From NCBI GenBank assembly GCA_010909165.1, contig MU008206.1, positions 310,001 to 374,000 on the forward strand: a stretch of 64,000 nucleotides of DNA, in the 5' to 3' direction. The stretch comes from Anthoceros angustus. Taxonomy: Eukaryota > Streptophyta > Anthocerotopsida > Anthocerotales > Anthocerotaceae. Positions 62,740 to 64,000 of the stretch are shown here, piece by piece (the stretch's first letter is position 1; every line of letters starts with the position of its first letter). The notes below the pieces were generated by a model. That model had not been told where the DNA came from. It saw only the letters and a program-made list of their open reading frames with translations, and did no database searches. The translations under genes and the position numbers were made by a program.

Positions 62740-64000
62740 CGTAATCTAAACCACCCATGCACCGTATAACGACTAAGTTACAATTTTGGTCCTTGTTTTC
62801 ACCACGGGACACGAGGTAGATGTCATGAACCTGTGTCCGGTGTCCACAAGTATTATCACTTTTTGTTAGTGATGACATGCTACACGATACCCTTTTGTGC
62901 AGATTGCTTGGTCTCCATTGGCGTGGATGCGAACTGGGTTTCAAGGCCTCGAACACTGGTATGGCCGGATGGTGCTGGGTCTCACTACATGCACCATCGA
63001 CTATGTGGCGAGGTATCCAAGCATAACAGGGGATGCAACATGTTATGGTCTTATTTTGGTAGTGGCTATGGGAAGGGGGGAACACGATGGAGCCGGAGCT
63101 ATTTTTGAAGCGCGCTCTTCAGGCGCAAGAGTCTCACTGAGCACTGGAGCACCGCCCGATCACAGAATCTTTGCAGATGTTGTTGCATTCCTTCGCTCCA
63201 CAATATCCTGGAGGAGCGTAGCTTCAGCCAGCCATGCAGTTGCCGTAGAATGGTTTTGCATCCAAGAAAAGAGGCCACATTTACCCTCTATGTCGTTATA
63301 GTCCTAGGATTCGATCCCAAGGGAATGTTGTGTCAAGGTGTGCTAAATCTATGGATTCTAGACACCCCGCCGCCACTACCCCACCTTCTCCACCACCGCC
63401 CAAACCCACCACTGTAGACTCGGCCACCGCAGTGGCTTCACCGTGGCGGTCCCACCACAGGCCGCCTCATGGAGTCTATTCACACCTTCTCTAACACGGA
63501 CCTAGGGGCTATGGGCATACGGATACACCTATATACGCCTCACTTACTTGGGAATTTCTGCGATTCCACCACACGCCCACTCCTTACGCACGATTTTCCC
63601 TCACACACCTCTCTCCCACAAGACTCAACTCCCTCCGAACCTTTCCTTCCAATGAACTCTCCTCGCCTCACGGGCCAGCAAGATCGACGTCGTGGTCCGC
63701 CTGCGCGTCGACGAGCAGGCCCTGCNTCGCCATCACGCACATGTACCAACCACCAAGTTGTCGGGATCGCGTTTCGTGAAGTTTGAGGAAGAAGGGTATT
63801 ATCCATTATCCTTTTGATTTTCCTTTTCGGAAATTAGGTATTTTCTGGATTTTCCTCTATATATAAATCCGCTTAAATACTTTTAATTAGTTTTAATTCC
63901 ACCTATTTCTTGAAGTTGGGTTATTAGTTTCTCATCTCGTTCTCCTTAAGTGGGAGTTATTTTAATAGTGATTATTACTTTCAGTTTACCTTAAGTTTTA
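62740..64000. other. No gene recognised; contains one ambiguous base
   Basis: Short ORFs only. An N at 63725 lies in a GC-rich stretch. The last 200 bases are AT-rich with a TATATATAAATCC near 63859. Confidence 0.4.

Noticed and set aside
63300-63340. GGGATCGAATCCTAGG-like T-arm suggesting a tRNA
   Set aside because: No acceptor stem, D arm or anticodon arm could be placed around it.

Overview
This is nuclear DNA of a land plant, most likely a seedless one such as a lycophyte, fern or bryophyte. The evidence is a set of intron-rich plant genes (LCB2 serine palmitoyltransferase, an E+-type PLS pentatricopeptide protein, plant alpha-amylase, SWC6, P4H1-type prolyl hydroxylase, mitochondrial HSP70, plastid TRCF-like helicase), short introns of roughly 70-230 bp with GT-AG borders, and Ty1/copia retrotransposons. 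An EF-hand protein with DIxGA and NPLxPxY motifs, which I associate with cytoskeletal or ciliary proteins, would fit a plant with swimming sperm. That link and the lineage are inferences.

Layout. 0.2-3.4 kb: a decayed copia pol tail followed by a 1.28-kb unit (end of RNase H, noncoding part with an antisense ORF, LTR-like end) present twice in tandem. 3.4-5.4 kb: AT-rich DNA with tandem repeats. 5.46-34.2 kb: a compact gene island of ten genes: LCB2 (+), a 1463-codon PPR gene (-), alpha-amylase (-), SWC6 (+), dienelactone hydrolase (-), P4H1 (+), a small unknown gene (-), mitochondrial HSP70 (-), a TRCF-like helicase (-), and the EF-hand gene (-). Exon structures can be read directly for most of them, and the reconstructed lengths match the families (LCB2 490 aa, P4H 279 aa, amylase 551 aa, mtHSP70 696 aa, DLH 320 aa). 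34.2-51.2 kb: gene-poor, TE-rich DNA with copia fragments, MITE-like inverted repeats, a pyrimidine-rich duplicated block, and one nearly complete copia element (41214-48240) with 233/236-bp LTRs, a tRNA-Met-type primer site and a perfect 5-bp target duplication CGAAG. 51.3-55.2 kb: a spliced gene joining a ParB-like domain to a DNA amino-methyltransferase-like domain. 55.2-64 kb: TE-derived and unrecognised ORF pieces and minisatellites.

The island genes are mostly unrelated housekeeping functions: sphingolipid synthesis, organelle RNA processing, starch breakdown, chromatin remodelling, cell-wall protein hydroxylation, mitochondrial protein import and folding, and a plastid helicase. The most unusual locus is the ParB-methyltransferase gene. 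This domain pairing is typical of bacteriophages and bacterial mobile elements, yet here it is split by introns inside a plant chromosome.
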